Counted from the stretch's first letter, positions 40,325 through 49,275 are shown. The stretch: 64,000 bases of DNA from an uncultured Methanospirillum sp. (GCF_963668475.1 NZ_OY764544.1:2666001-2730000), one strand, 5' to 3'. Numbers and translations: made by a program. Notes: generated by a model not told the origin, from the letters alone.

Positions 40325-41335
40325 ATGGATACTGTAAAACTTACCGCAAAAGTTGTTCCTGAACTCTACCTTGAGGCTGAACACATCTCTCCTGATGTGT
40401 TTGCAGGCAAGAGCACCCAGGAGATTGGGGATCTTTCTGTTCACATGGGGAACCAGACCTACAAGATCGCAGACTACTTCACTGTTGAAGGAAAGGCCGG
40501 AGCCACCGCTGCAGATACGAAGATCGTTGTTGCAGGCGATGTCAGCAAGGTCAAGTACATCGGCATGAAGATGACCGCCGGAGAGGTCGAAGTCCTTGGT
40601 AATGCAGATATGTATGTCGGTGCCTGGATGGCTGGCGGAAAAATCCTTGTCAAGGGCAATGTAGATTCATTTGCAGGAATTGCGATGGTCGGTGGAGAAC
40701 TGATCATCGAAGGGAATGCAAAGAACTACATCGGTGCAGCCTACCGTGGCGACTGGCGTGGAATGCAGGGTGGTAAGATCGTCGTCAAGGGCAATGTAGG
40801 CTCTGATGTCGGTTCAAACATCAATGGCGGGACCATCGATATCGGTGGCAACGCAGATGTTCACCTTGCAACCCATGCAGATGGTGGAACGATCATCGTT
40901 CGTGGTGTCGCAAAAGGCCGTGTCGGTGGCCAGATGGTCAAGGGAGATATCTACTGCCTAGGCGGTGTCGAGCGCATGATGCCCTCATACAAGTACGACC
41001 ACACCGAAGAGGTTGAATTTGACGGCAAGATGGTGAACTTCCAGGTGTACTTCGGTGACCTTGGAGAACGTCACGGCAAGAAGAAAGGCGAGATCATCTA
41101 CGGGAAGATCTATCTCGGATCAGTAGAAAAATCAGATGCAACAGAAGCAAAGGTTGCTGCACATTCAGAGAAGAAGGTTCGTCTGAACGATCTGCAGACG
41201 AATCAGCTGGCATCAGCACTGAAAGAGATGAAGGAGCCCAGTGTCCAGGAAGTCAGGGCATACATCTTTGACAACTTTGACGTTGACATGAAACCTTCTC
41301 AAGTCTCCCGCCTGATCTCAACCCTGAAGCGGTAA
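40325..41335 (+). CDS. fwdC: Formylmethanofuran dehydrogenase, subunit C, with extra C-terminal domain
   Basis: FwdC is a beta-helix scaffold subunit with glycine-rich repeats; here they run through NADMYVGAWMAGGKILVKGNVDSFAGIAMVGGELIIEGNA and on to about residue 265. The protein is 336 residues, about 65 longer than the roughly 270 usual for FwdC. The tail starts after a flexible ATEAKVAAHSEKK and ends VQEVRAYIFDNF...KPSQVSRLISTLKR, which looks like a small helix-turn-helix. It follows fwdA by 14 bp. Subunits E, F and G are not in the window. Confidence 0.93.
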   Translation: MDTVKLTAKVVPELYLEAEHISPDVFAGKSTQEIGDLSVHMGNQTYKIADYFTVEGKAGATAADTKIVVAGDVSKVKYIGMKMTAGEVEVLGNADMYVGAWMAGGKILVKGNVDSFAGIAMVGGELIIEGNAKNYIGAAYRGDWRGMQGGKIVVKGNVGSDVGSNINGGTIDIGGNADVHLATHADGGTIIVRGVAKGRVGGQMVKGDIYCLGGVERMMPSYKYDHTEEVEFDGKMVNFQVYFGDLGERHGKKKGEIIYGKIYLGSVEKSDATEAKVAAHSEKKVRLNDLQTNQLASALKEMKEPSVQEVRAYIFDNFDVDMKPSQVSRLISTLKR

Positions 41336-41360
41336 TCACCGCTTCATATCCTCATTTTTT
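41325..41360 (+). terminator. Terminator of the fwd operon
   Basis: TGAAGCGGT (41325-41333), loop AATC, ACCGCTTCA (41338-41346) is a perfect 9-bp hairpin that includes the fwdC stop codon. A run of six T at 41355-41360 follows. Confidence 0.7.
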
Positions 41361-41440
41361 AAATTCCATACAATTCACGATTTTTGATTCCTCTTTCATG
41401 ACAGAAAAGATATGTGCTTTATTGCACCAGGAGATGAATT

Positions 41441-41656
41441 ATGAAAAAAGTAGCCTCCACCTCTAATCCTGACATGGATGTGTACCGGTGCAATCCGTGC
41501 AGGTATTATTACTATCCTGAGATCGGTGATCCTACCCAGAACATTCCGCCTGGAACACCGTTTACAAAACTCCCTGATACATGGAGATGTCCTCCCTGTA
41601 AGGAACCGAAGTCTGCGTTTGTCAAGGTTGAGAGACCAAAAAACCGCCAGATCTAA
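41441..41656 (+). CDS. Rubredoxin
   Basis: A 71-residue one-iron electron carrier. The Cys4 site is Cys17/Cys20 ([15 protein letters not shown]) and Cys50/Cys53 ([13 protein letters not shown]), with the intervening [13 protein letters not shown] typical of rubredoxins. The residues after each second Cys are Arg and Lys instead of the usual Gly, which may shift its redox potential. A strong AGGAGATGAATT ribosome-binding site lies upstream. It stands between fwdC and the second formate dehydrogenase, probably with its own promoter. Confidence 0.93.
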   Translation: MKKVASTSNPDMDVYRCNPCRYYYYPEIGDPTQNIPPGTPFTKLPDTWRCPPCKEPKSAFVKVERPKNRQI

Positions 41657-42039
41657 TAGAAAAATCTCAATCAATTCTTCATTAAAATTATCCACCGAAT
41701 GGATAGAAGTTGTATTATTCTCGTTTTTTTCATAGATTGCTTGAAAAACTTCCTTTTTTGATAAAATTCATGCCCGTACTCATTGCTCACAGCAGGCCCT
41801 GTGAAAATCGGGGGATTCTCTATAACTGCGCATCCATTATCAAAAATATTCTATATTTATTGCCAAAATCTTTGTTTTTTGTTTCATATATTTGAAATAA
41901 TATCAATTAATCCAGATTTGTCAGCATATGATTGTAGCTCACAGTGTCAAATTACCCACCGCTATTCAACAACTTCCAGGAAAATTTCAGAAGGCTTATC
42001 TTACTGAATATACCACTTGATATTACCGAGGAATCGTTA
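41657..42039 (+). other. Intergenic leader of the second formate dehydrogenase
   Basis: About 380 bp of AT-rich DNA with no supported gene. TATA-like stretches occur near 41850 (CTATATTTAT) and 41886 (CATATATTTG); either could serve fdhA. No structured element was recognised. Confidence 0.4.
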
Positions 42040-44106
42040 ATGGAACTAAGCTATGTTCAGACAACATGCCCGTACTGCGGCACCGGCTGTTCGTTCAACC
42101 TTGTGGTTAAGGACGGAAAAGTCGTTGGGACTGCACCGTACCAGCGTTCACCGGTGAACGAGGGGAAGGTCTGCCCGAAGGGACTGTATGCCCATGAGTT
42201 CATCAATTCCCCAGACCGTCTCACTACTCCCCTGATTAAGAAGGACGGGAAGTTTGTAGAGGCCACCTGGGATGAGGCACTCAAACTCATCGCTGAAAAG
42301 TTCAAGACATTCAAGCCCGATGAGTGTGCTGTTCTTTCCTCAGCCCGTGTCTCAAACGAAGACAACTACGCGATGATGAAGTTCGCTCGTGGTGTCTTCA
42401 AAACCCGGCATATTGATCACTGTGCCCGCCTCTGTCATGCATCCACTGTAGCAGGTCTTGCAAATATTTTCGGCTCCGGTGCAATGACCAATTCCATTCT
42501 CGATATCGCTCAGGCAAAGTGTGTCTTTGTCATCGGTTCCAACACATTTGAGAACCACCCGCTCATCGGTCGTAAGATCATGACGGCAAAGGCAAATGGT
42601 GCCAAGGTTATCTACGTAGATCCACGCAAAACCCCGACCGGAAAACAGGCTGATCTCTTCCTGCAGTTCTACTCAGGAACTGATGTCTGTCTCCTGAATG
42701 GTCTTATGCAGGAGATCATCAGGAACGGATGGGAAAATAAGGAATTCATCGAGAAGCGCTGTAACGGGTTTGAGGATCTCAAGAGCGAGGTAATGAAGCC
42801 TGAATACAGCCTTGAGAACGTCTCTACCGTCACAGGTGTTCCGGTAGAGGATCTGAAGACCGCAGCAGAATGGTATGCAAAGTCAGGCGCAACAGCCATC
42901 CTCTACTCGATGGGTATCACCCAGCACACCACCGGAGTTGATAATGTCAAGTCCTGTGGAAATATCCAGATGCTTACCGGAAACCTCGGACGCCCGGGAA
43001 CCGGTGTGAACGCTCTGCGTGGACAGAATAACGTGCAGGGAGCCTGTGATATGGGAGCCCTTCCGGTCGTGTTCACCGCATATCAGAAAGTCATCGATCC
43101 CGCAGCACACAAGAAGTTCGAAGATGCATGGGGATTCCCTGACGGTATTGCAGAGGGTAAGAACGGGTACGAAGTAACCACCATGATGGATGTCCTCACC
43201 GACAAGCCCGGTGAACTGAAATGTATGTTTATCATGGGTGAAAACCCGATGATCTCTGACCCTGATCTCACTCACGTCGAACATGCACTCAAGTCCCTCG
43301 AATTCCTGGTCTGTCAGGATATCTTCATGAATGAGACCAGTGTACTCGCAGATGTTGTCCTCCCGGCAACCTGTTACGCAGAAAAAGACGGGACCCAGAC
43401 CTCAACCGAACGCCGTGTCCAGATGTGGAGAAAGGCTCAGGACCCACCAGGCGAAGCACGGTTAGACTGGCAGATTATTGCCGACATTGCCAAGGCAATG
43501 GGATACGAGAAACAGTTTGCCTGGAAATCAGCCGAAGAGATCTTCACCGAGATGGCATCACTCACTCCATCCTACGCCGGGATGAACTATGAGCGGCTGA
43601 GCAGACCTGAAGCACTCCACTGGCCATGCCCGACCAAGGAACACCCGGGAACTCCGATTCTCCACGGTGAAAAGTTTGGTATGCCTGATGGCAAGGGTCT
43701 GATGACTGCCATTTCGTTCAAATACCAGACTGAACGCCCAGATGCTGAATATCCATTCCTGCTTACCACCGGACGCTGTATCTGGCACTGGCACACCGGA
43801 ACCATGACCCGGAGATCTGAAAACCTCGAACGCGAAGAACCAACCGGATGGGTTGAGATCAACCCGGAGGATGCAAAGGCTCTCGGCATTAAGAACGGCG
43901 AGATGATCAAGGCGATCAGCCGCCGTGGAGAGATCCAGATCACCGCCCGTGTCACTGATACCATCAAGAAAGGTGTCATGTTCATACCGTTCCACTTCGT
44001 GGAGTGTGCAGCAAATATGCTGACCATCAACGCTCTTGACCCAATCGCCAAGATTCCGGAGTCAAAAGCCTGTGCAGTAAAAGTTGAGAAGATCCAGGAG
44101 GCCTGA
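42040..44106 (+). CDS. fdhA: F420-reducing formate dehydrogenase, alpha subunit (copy 2)
   Basis: A 688-residue catalytic subunit, clearly paralogous to copy 1 over its whole length. It has a 4Fe-4S motif (CPYCGTGCS...KVCPKG), the active site HIDHCARLCHASTVAG with a cysteine metal ligand, MLTGNLGRPGTGVNALRGQ, and LTTGRCIWHWHTGTMTRR. The ATG at 42040 follows GAGGAA and lines up with copy 1; a longer reading from 41944 adds a meaningless leader. Codon choice is more GC-rich and uniform than in copy 1, suggesting this is the highly expressed copy. Confidence 0.96.
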   Translation: MELSYVQTTCPYCGTGCSFNLVVKDGKVVGTAPYQRSPVNEGKVCPKGLYAHEFINSPDRLTTPLIKKDGKFVEATWDEALKLIAEKFKTFKPDECAVLSSARVSNEDNYAMMKFARGVFKTRHIDHCARLCHASTVAGLANIFGSGAMTNSILDIAQAKCVFVIGSNTFENHPLIGRKIMTAKANGAKVIYVDPRKTPTGKQADLFLQFYSGTDVCLLNGLMQEIIRNGWENKEFIEKRCNGFEDLKSEVMKPEYSLENVSTVTGVPVEDLKTAAEWYAKSGATAILYSMGITQHTTGVDNVKSCGNIQMLTGNLGRPGTGVNALRGQNNVQGACDMGALPVVFTAYQKVIDPAAHKKFEDAWGFPDGIAEGKNGYEVTTMMDVLTDKPGELKCMFIMGENPMISDPDLTHVEHALKSLEFLVCQDIFMNETSVLADVVLPATCYAEKDGTQTSTERRVQMWRKAQDPPGEARLDWQIIADIAKAMGYEKQFAWKSAEEIFTEMASLTPSYAGMNYERLSRPEALHWPCPTKEHPGTPILHGEKFGMPDGKGLMTAISFKYQTERPDAEYPFLLTTGRCIWHWHTGTMTRRSENLEREEPTGWVEINPEDAKALGIKNGEMIKAISRRGEIQITARVTDTIKKGVMFIPFHFVECAANMLTINALDPIAKIPESKACAVKVEKIQEA

Positions 44107-44108
44107 AG

Positions 44109-45350
44109 ATGGTAGCAAAAGGCGATATGGTTTATGCATGGGCAAAAGATGCAGAGATCCTGAAGAAAGGAGAGTGTGGTGGGGCAGTCACAGCACTGCT
44201 TAAACATGCACTCGAATCCAAGACCGTTGATGCGGTTCTTGCAGTGAAAAAAGGTCAGGATATCTACGATGCAGTTCCTGCATTCATCACCGATCCGGCA
44301 GAGATAGCATCCACTGCAGGTTCCCTGCACTGCGGGACCCTTCTGATGCCAAAGATCCTGAAGAAGTACCTTGACGGCGCCAAGGACATGAAGATCGCAG
44401 TCACCTGCAAGGGCTGTGATGTCATGGCATTCTACGAACTGGCAAAACGGAATCAGATCAACCTTGACAACGTCATCATGATCGGTGTCAACTGTGGAGG
44501 ATCAGTCAGCCCGGTTGCTGCCAGGAAGATGATCACCGAGAAGTTCGAGGTCGACCCGAACATCGTTCACAAGGAAGAGATCGACAAGGGTCAGTTCATC
44601 ATCGAGTACGAAGGCGGGCACAAAGGCATCAAGATCGACGAACTTGAAGAAGAAGGATACGGTCGCCGGTCCAACTGCCGCCGCTGCAAGATGAAAGTTC
44701 CCCGTGGTGCAGATCTCGCCTGCGGTAACTGGGGAGTCATCGGAGACAAGGCTGGAAAGGCAACCTTTATCGAAGTGTGTTCAGAGAAGGGTGCAAACCT
44801 CGTATCTGCAGCAGCATCCAAGGGTGCAATCGAGACCGCAAACCCTGACCCGAAAGGTATCGATATCAGGGGCAAAGTTGAGAAGGCAATGCTCAAGCTT
44901 GGTGACGACTGGCGCAAGAAGGACTTTGCCGGACTTGGAACCGGGAAAGAACGTCTCAAGACCATCATGGACGAGAGTTCCCGGTGTATCAAGTGCTTTG
45001 CCTGTGTTGACAACTGCCCGATCTGTTACTGTGTCGAGTGTTCAACCAAAAAACCCTGGTTCGTTACCCCGGGACAGTTGCCCCCAGGCCTCATGTTCCA
45101 TCTGATCAGGTTCGCACACATCTCTGACTCCTGTATCAACTGCGGTCAGTGTGAAGAACTCTGTGCAATGGATATCAGAAATGCACTCTTCATGCATGCA
45201 CAGCAGGTTGAGATCGAGAAGATGTTCGGACATGTTCCTGGAAAGGATATGACCCCGCCAATCCATGCACTTGCAGAGGAGAGGGCAGAACGTGCACGTC
45301 TTGAGTCAACCGGCACAGACTCTATCTACGAGAATATATTTACTGAGTAA
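44109..45350 (+). CDS. fdhB: F420-reducing formate dehydrogenase, beta subunit (copy 2)
   Basis: A 413-residue electron-transfer subunit, 2 bp after fdhA. It shows GECGGAVTALLKHAL, STAGSLHCGTLL, VTCKGCDVMAF, NCGGSVSP, the SNCRRCKMKVPRGADLACGNWG cysteine group, and two ferredoxin-type motifs (RCIKCFACVDNCPICYC and CINCGQCEELCAM). Domain order equals copy 1. FdhAB of methanogens can also join heterodisulfide reductase and formylmethanofuran dehydrogenase in one electron-bifurcating complex, which fits the nearby fwd genes. Confidence 0.96.
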   Translation: MVAKGDMVYAWAKDAEILKKGECGGAVTALLKHALESKTVDAVLAVKKGQDIYDAVPAFITDPAEIASTAGSLHCGTLLMPKILKKYLDGAKDMKIAVTCKGCDVMAFYELAKRNQINLDNVIMIGVNCGGSVSPVAARKMITEKFEVDPNIVHKEEIDKGQFIIEYEGGHKGIKIDELEEEGYGRRSNCRRCKMKVPRGADLACGNWGVIGDKAGKATFIEVCSEKGANLVSAAASKGAIETANPDPKGIDIRGKVEKAMLKLGDDWRKKDFAGLGTGKERLKTIMDESSRCIKCFACVDNCPICYCVECSTKKPWFVTPGQLPPGLMFHLIRFAHISDSCINCGQCEELCAMDIRNALFMHAQQVEIEKMFGHVPGKDMTPPIHALAEERAERARLESTGTDSIYENIFTE

Positions 45351-45364
45351 AAATGTCTCACAAA

Positions 45365-45402
45365 GGTACTCTGAAAAAGAGTATCTCAATTTTTCTTTTT
45401 TT
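45365..45402 (+). terminator. Terminator after fdhB copy 2
   Basis: A short hairpin (GGTACTCT/AGAGTATC with a GAAAA loop) is followed by an almost unbroken T-run ending near 45403. The remaining sequence to 45692 is AT-rich, and I see no gene in it. Confidence 0.65.
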
Positions 45403-45692
45403 GTCACGGATATTCCTCATTAAAGTAAGTAATCTGCTGCGTTATCCTATTGATTCTGGCGTTACTGAGTTACATGTACCAACAAGATAAAATATTTTCA
45501 TCACCTGAAATGATATTCACGATACCCATTATTCAGAGAATCCATTGAGAGATAGCATAATGGAGGCATTACGTAAAGAATAATGCAAAAAAGACTGAAG
45601 TCGTCCATTCTCAATAGAGAATGCTCACATAAATGGGAGATAATAATTTATTTATAAAATAAATTTGTTAGCTCAATCAACTTGATACTTGG

Positions 45693-46040
45693 TTACGACT
45701 TGGTCTTATCGTTACCCTGTTTTACAAGCCAGGTTGCCCCGGTAACCACTGCAAGCGTCAGGAAGATCCCTACAATGATCGCAATCACACCACCGAACGG
45801 ACCCATCGCCTCACCAAGTGAATAGTCAGGCATTGGTGATTCATAGGTAAATGTACCGGTACCGACAGCTTCTGCGTCACCGTCTTCTGGTGCTGCTCCT
45901 GTCAGATCCTTCTGTCCTGAAACCATCAGTGCGGTGCTCTCAAGGCCATCGGGATCTCCGGATGCCAGGAACACTGCAAGCACACCGATAACCAGTGCGA
46001 TAATAACTCCTACAATCAGGAAGGTCTTGTTATCCATCAT
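45693..46040 (-). CDS. cbiN: CbiN/PDGLE-domain cobalt transport accessory protein
   Basis: A 115-residue protein with a membrane helix at each end (about 6-25 and 84-106) and an extracellular loop between them. ASGDPDGLESTALMVSG is the PDGLE motif that defines CbiN-like accessory proteins of cobalt or nickel importers. It overlaps cbiM by 4 bp. Confidence 0.88.
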   Translation of the reverse strand: MMDNKTFLIVGVIIALVIGVLAVFLASGDPDGLESTALMVSGQKDLTGAAPEDGDAEAVGTGTFTYESPMPDYSLGEAMGPFGGVIAIIVGIFLTLAVVTGATWLVKQGNDKTKS

Positions 46041-46678
46041 ACAGCAACAACTCCTACTGCCGAGTTCACAAGATCAGGCCGTGCTTTTGAGAGAAGATAG
46101 ATCACAACTGCCGTGACAATACCTTCAATTATCCCTATCACTGCATGGTAGATTCCCATAGCCAGAAGTCCTGGAACAAGCGGGAATGTACCGGCGATAA
46201 ACATCTCAACCGCACATGCAAGAGACGGAATCAGGCAGGCAAACCACGCTGCAACTCCTGCAGAGATGAACGGGTTCCTCAGAATTCCATTTACGCCATG
46301 GAACGTGTAATACCCGACAAATCCTCCGATAACTCCCATGTTGATGATGTTTGCACCCATTGTGGTGAGGCCTCCGTCCCCAAAGATGAGGCCCTGAATA
46401 ACGAGTACCAGAGACAGGATAAACACTGCAGCAAACGGAGAACCAAGAACGATTGCTGCAAGTGCTCCACCAACCAGATGACCACTCGTTCCCATACTTA
46501 CCGGGAGATTGAATCCCTGTAAAGCAAAAATTCCTGCTGCCAGAACTGCAATCAGGGGGATCTTATCCTCGCTCATCTCACTCTTAGCCCATCTGACGGC
46601 GAGGGCCAGAAATATCAGAGCAATAATCCAGTACACTGCCGCTTGCGGGATTGGTATAAATGCGTCTGGGATATGCAT
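46037..46678 (-). CDS. cbiM: Cobalt ECF transporter S component CbiM
   Basis: CbiM selects Co2+ (or Ni2+ in NikM relatives) and its mature N-terminus is part of the metal site. The 213-residue protein starts MHIPDAFIPIP, with the metal-binding His2 expected in this family. It contains GTSGHLVGGALAAIVLGS with the conserved histidine, and about six membrane helices. The partner CbiQ and CbiO genes are not next to it. The minus-strand TATA box and a TCACACG site lie upstream. Confidence 0.93.
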   Translation of the reverse strand: MHIPDAFIPIPQAAVYWIIALIFLALAVRWAKSEMSEDKIPLIAVLAAGIFALQGFNLPVSMGTSGHLVGGALAAIVLGSPFAAVFILSLVLVIQGLIFGDGGLTTMGANIINMGVIGGFVGYYTFHGVNGILRNPFISAGVAAWFACLIPSLACAVEMFIAGTFPLVPGLLAMGIYHAVIGIIEGIVTAVVIYLLSKARPDLVNSAVGVVAV

Positions 46679-46732
46679 ACAGTTTCATCTCGTACCGATG
46701 TCGGTTTACATGTTAGTACTAAATTCTATTTA

Positions 46733-46739
46733 CGTGTGA
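46733..46739 (-). promoter_or_regulatory. TCACACG site at the expected cbiM transcription start
   Basis: TCACACG on the minus strand is about 25 bp downstream of the cbiM TATA box, where a bound repressor would block initiation. The same heptamer occurs twice before the neighbouring secreted-protein gene. Confidence 0.4.
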
Positions 46740-46756
46740 TCATTTTACCTAATGTA

Positions 46757-46767
46757 ATTTTATACTC
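46757..46767 (-). promoter_or_regulatory. TATA box of cbiM
   Basis: On the minus strand AGTATAAAATT lies about 80 bp before the cbiM start codon, the best box-A match in the 404-bp divergent region. Confidence 0.5.
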
Positions 46768-47005
46768 CTGAAATCATTCTGTAACACGATTTTTATTTAC
46801 GAATGAATTGACTGGTCGCAATCACGTCGGTGAATCATAATCAAATTCTTTATATAAAACCTATTAAAATTACTAATTGGCGCGTATCTCAAAGATCCAA
46901 ATATTAGATTATTAAAATCCAGATAATTTTAATCTATTATCTTATGAGATTTCTGTTAATTTAATCAGATCTTAATAGTAAGAATAACACGTTAGGGGGA
47001 ATATT

Positions 47006-47032
47006 TCACACGTTTATTATATTCATCACACG
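47006..47032 (+). promoter_or_regulatory. Two TCACACG sites around the promoter of the secreted-protein gene
   Basis: TCACACG occurs at 47006-47012 and 47026-47032, exactly 20 bp apart (about two helical turns). They flank a TATA-like TTTATTATATT (47013-47023), so a dimeric regulator bound here would cover box A. Confidence 0.4.
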
Positions 47033-47082
47033 AATCGTATATTGCTGATATCTATATGTCAGCGTCCAGTAGGAGGACATAC

Positions 47083-47946
47083 ATGAATTATGGACACATC
47101 GTTCTCGTAGCCATTGCAGCAATGGTGATGCTTCCTGGTTTCGTTGCAGCAGACTGGCTTCCAAACCAGACTCCTGAAAACCAGGTCTTTTCAATCGACA
47201 CGGTCATTGATGCAACCGGTGCAGTGGATGACAAATCAACTATGAACTGGATCATTGCATCCCCGGGCTCTATCCCGGAAGGTGCCGTTGAAGGTGGTCA
47301 GTCGATCTCTGTAACTGATTACAAAGATGCAATCATGACCAATGGTGGAAAACTTGCCGAGAACAAGAACTTTGACTTCGACTCCCAGGACAAACAGAGC
47401 GGCCTGTACAATGTCGAATCCCAGAAGGTTCTGACCTATGCAAGCACCGAAGGTTCACACCTGGTTGGTGAAGAGGAGTACACGCTCGATGCAGCAGGAA
47501 ACTACTCAGGCACCGATGACAGCATCCGGTGCGTATTTTCAGAAGGCAATGCAGCAGTGCTGCCAGCATTCTGCAATATTGTATCTGCAAAGAGTGCCCT
47601 CGTCAATGTAAACAGCGCACAGGTCTCAACCAAAGGCCAGATTCGCTCAGTCACTGATGATGTAGCCAACCCGGCAGAGGTCAACTACCAGATTGCAGTC
47701 ACTCCTGATGCCAACTCGGGAAGCGGATTTGCAGAAGGTACGGTCAGGACGGTCTTTGCCGGAAGCATCATGGAAGCACGGGACGGCGACGACGATAACT
47801 ATGCCCGTGACGGCACAACCGAGGACGGAGAAGCAACCTGGAACAAGACCTCTGCAACCAACACCTGGAAAGACTCAACCGAAGTAACCGGTGGAATCAA
47901 GACGATGCAGAAGGCCTTTGCATACCAGTCAGGAATATTTGTCTGA
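47083..47946 (+). CDS. Secreted acidic surface protein of unknown function
   Basis: A 287-residue protein starting at the ATG after a perfect AGGAGG. A signal peptide (about 1-22, MNYGHIVLVAIAAMVMLPGFVAA) is followed by an acidic, Thr/Ser/Asn-rich, probably beta-rich mature part (FSIDTVIDATGAVDDKSTMN, EEEYTLDAAGNYSGTDD) with only two cysteines and no transmembrane anchor. GC-rich, regular codon use suggests strong expression. It may be a surface or sheath component, or a metal-responsive envelope protein given the shared operator with cbiM. I do not recognise the family. Confidence 0.7.
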   Translation: MNYGHIVLVAIAAMVMLPGFVAADWLPNQTPENQVFSIDTVIDATGAVDDKSTMNWIIASPGSIPEGAVEGGQSISVTDYKDAIMTNGGKLAENKNFDFDSQDKQSGLYNVESQKVLTYASTEGSHLVGEEEYTLDAAGNYSGTDDSIRCVFSEGNAAVLPAFCNIVSAKSALVNVNSAQVSTKGQIRSVTDDVANPAEVNYQIAVTPDANSGSGFAEGTVRTVFAGSIMEARDGDDDNYARDGTTEDGEATWNKTSATNTWKDSTEVTGGIKTMQKAFAYQSGIFV

Positions 47947-48303
47947 TTGCGATCCTGTAAAAGAACTCATTACTACTCCTTTTTTTGAATTACAATAATT
48001 TCTCCAAGAAATATGGAATGGGGAAATAATTCACCAAATTTTGTACCATATCAGGAAAATACTCGCCTCTGCCATCAATATTTCAAAAATCTGAACCGAT
48101 GAGTTGAAACAAATGCCAATCTTTTTAGTCAACTAAATTGTATTTTTTTGATAATCCAATGATGACATTCGATCAAACTTATTCAGACCAACAAATGGTT
48201 GAAGATATTTCGTGGGATGCTAGTGATTAGCCATATCAGCGAAGAAAGAGAAGATGTTTCAAAAAACCGAGCTGTTACCCTAATGGTATATGGATTAGGT
48301 TTT
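47947..48303. other. Intergenic region with a short truncated reading frame
   Basis: About 360 bp between convergent genes. A 22-codon frame at 48163-48228 (MTFDQTYSDQQMVEDI and a stop) has coding-like composition and may be the first piece of a lost gene. Otherwise the DNA is AT-rich with no recognised element. Confidence 0.3.
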
Positions 48304-49275
48304 TTATCCCATCTCCCTGATCTTCGGTGCAATCTCTTCAAGCATATCCCAGAGCCTCGGTCCTGCCCGGTCTGCGACATCAGTATTGACTGTAATGATA
48401 TGGTTCTCTTTCACTGCTTTCAGATTTGCAAGCCGGGGTTCAGATCTGAAGTATGACCCAAGATCCCCTCCTTCACTTCCCATTCCTGAGCCTGTATTGA
48501 TCATGAGAATGTCTGGATTGGATGTAACAAACTCCTCAACACTGACAATATGATGCCCTTCTGCATCACCGAAGGCATTGACGCCACCGGCAAGATGAAT
48601 CAACTCATCCTGGAACGTGCCAGAACCACTGACATATATCGGGTTATTCCAGATCACATGGGCAACGGTGGGATGATGGGACAGGTTTTCGCCTTCCTGG
48701 TGGACCGTATCGGCTATTGCAGTCAGGTTTTTATTCAACTGTTCTGCCTGCTTTGAAACACCGGTCAGGTCTCCAAGGTTTTTCAGAGTCTTCTGAACAT
48801 CGGAGAGCGATTTTGCATCTGCGTAATACACAGGAATTCCCATTGACCTGATCCGATCAATTGTTTCGGGGGTGTTGCCATCAGCGGCAACCACAAGATC
48901 CGGGTTCAGTGCAAGAACCTTCTCAAGACTCACAGTGGAGAACCCACCAATCTTCTCTTTTTGAGCAGCCTCTGATGGATAATTGCAGTAGTCAGTATCA
49001 CCCACAATCCTCTCGTCAAGCCCGAGTGCAAAGAGCATCTCAGTGTCAGACGGAGCTAGAGAGACGATCCTCTGAGAGGGAGACATAAGGGTGACCTGAA
49101 CTTGCTGGTCATCAAGAACAGTCCGCGGGTACTCATTGCCAATGGCGGTCCCGGGTTCTGACAGGACCGGTACTGTTCCATAAATAATGGCTAAAATGAG
49201 ACATAGTGCAAGAATTCGGAGATACCATCCCTGATAGCGAGCGGTATGATCTCCGGGATGCAATGTATCCTTCAT
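48304..49275 (-). CDS. btuF: Cobalamin/corrinoid ABC transporter, substrate-binding protein
   Basis: A 323-residue BtuF/FhuD-type binding protein. A hydrophobic membrane segment (about 20-38) anchors or exports it. The mature part has RIVSLAPSDTEMLFALGLDERIVGDTDYCNYP and KIGGFSTVSLEKVLALNPDLVVA, and later VSVEEFVTSNPDILMI, all typical of the family. It is divergent from btuC with 60 bp between them. Corrinoid is preferred over iron-siderophore or haem because of the surrounding corrinoid genes. Confidence 0.85.
   Translation of the reverse strand: MKDTLHPGDHTARYQGWYLRILALCLILAIIYGTVPVLSEPGTAIGNEYPRTVLDDQQVQVTLMSPSQRIVSLAPSDTEMLFALGLDERIVGDTDYCNYPSEAAQKEKIGGFSTVSLEKVLALNPDLVVAADGNTPETIDRIRSMGIPVYYADAKSLSDVQKTLKNLGDLTGVSKQAEQLNKNLTAIADTVHQEGENLSHHPTVAHVIWNNPIYVSGSGTFQDELIHLAGGVNAFGDAEGHHIVSVEEFVTSNPDILMINTGSGMGSEGGDLGSYFRSEPRLANLKAVKENHIITVNTDVADRAGPRLWDMLEEIAPKIREMG

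Noticed and set aside
41944..42039. Longer N-terminus for fdhA copy 2
   Set aside because: The extra 32 residues have no counterpart in copy 1, while the ATG at 42040 has a good ribosome-binding site and aligns with it.
30350..44106. Selenocysteine in the formate dehydrogenases or FwdB
   Set aside because: All three active sites read as Cys codons with no in-frame TGA.
43558..44330. Long antisense open frames under fdhA/fdhB copy 2
   Set aside because: They mirror well-supported genes with full domain matches and lack start signals and recognisable products.
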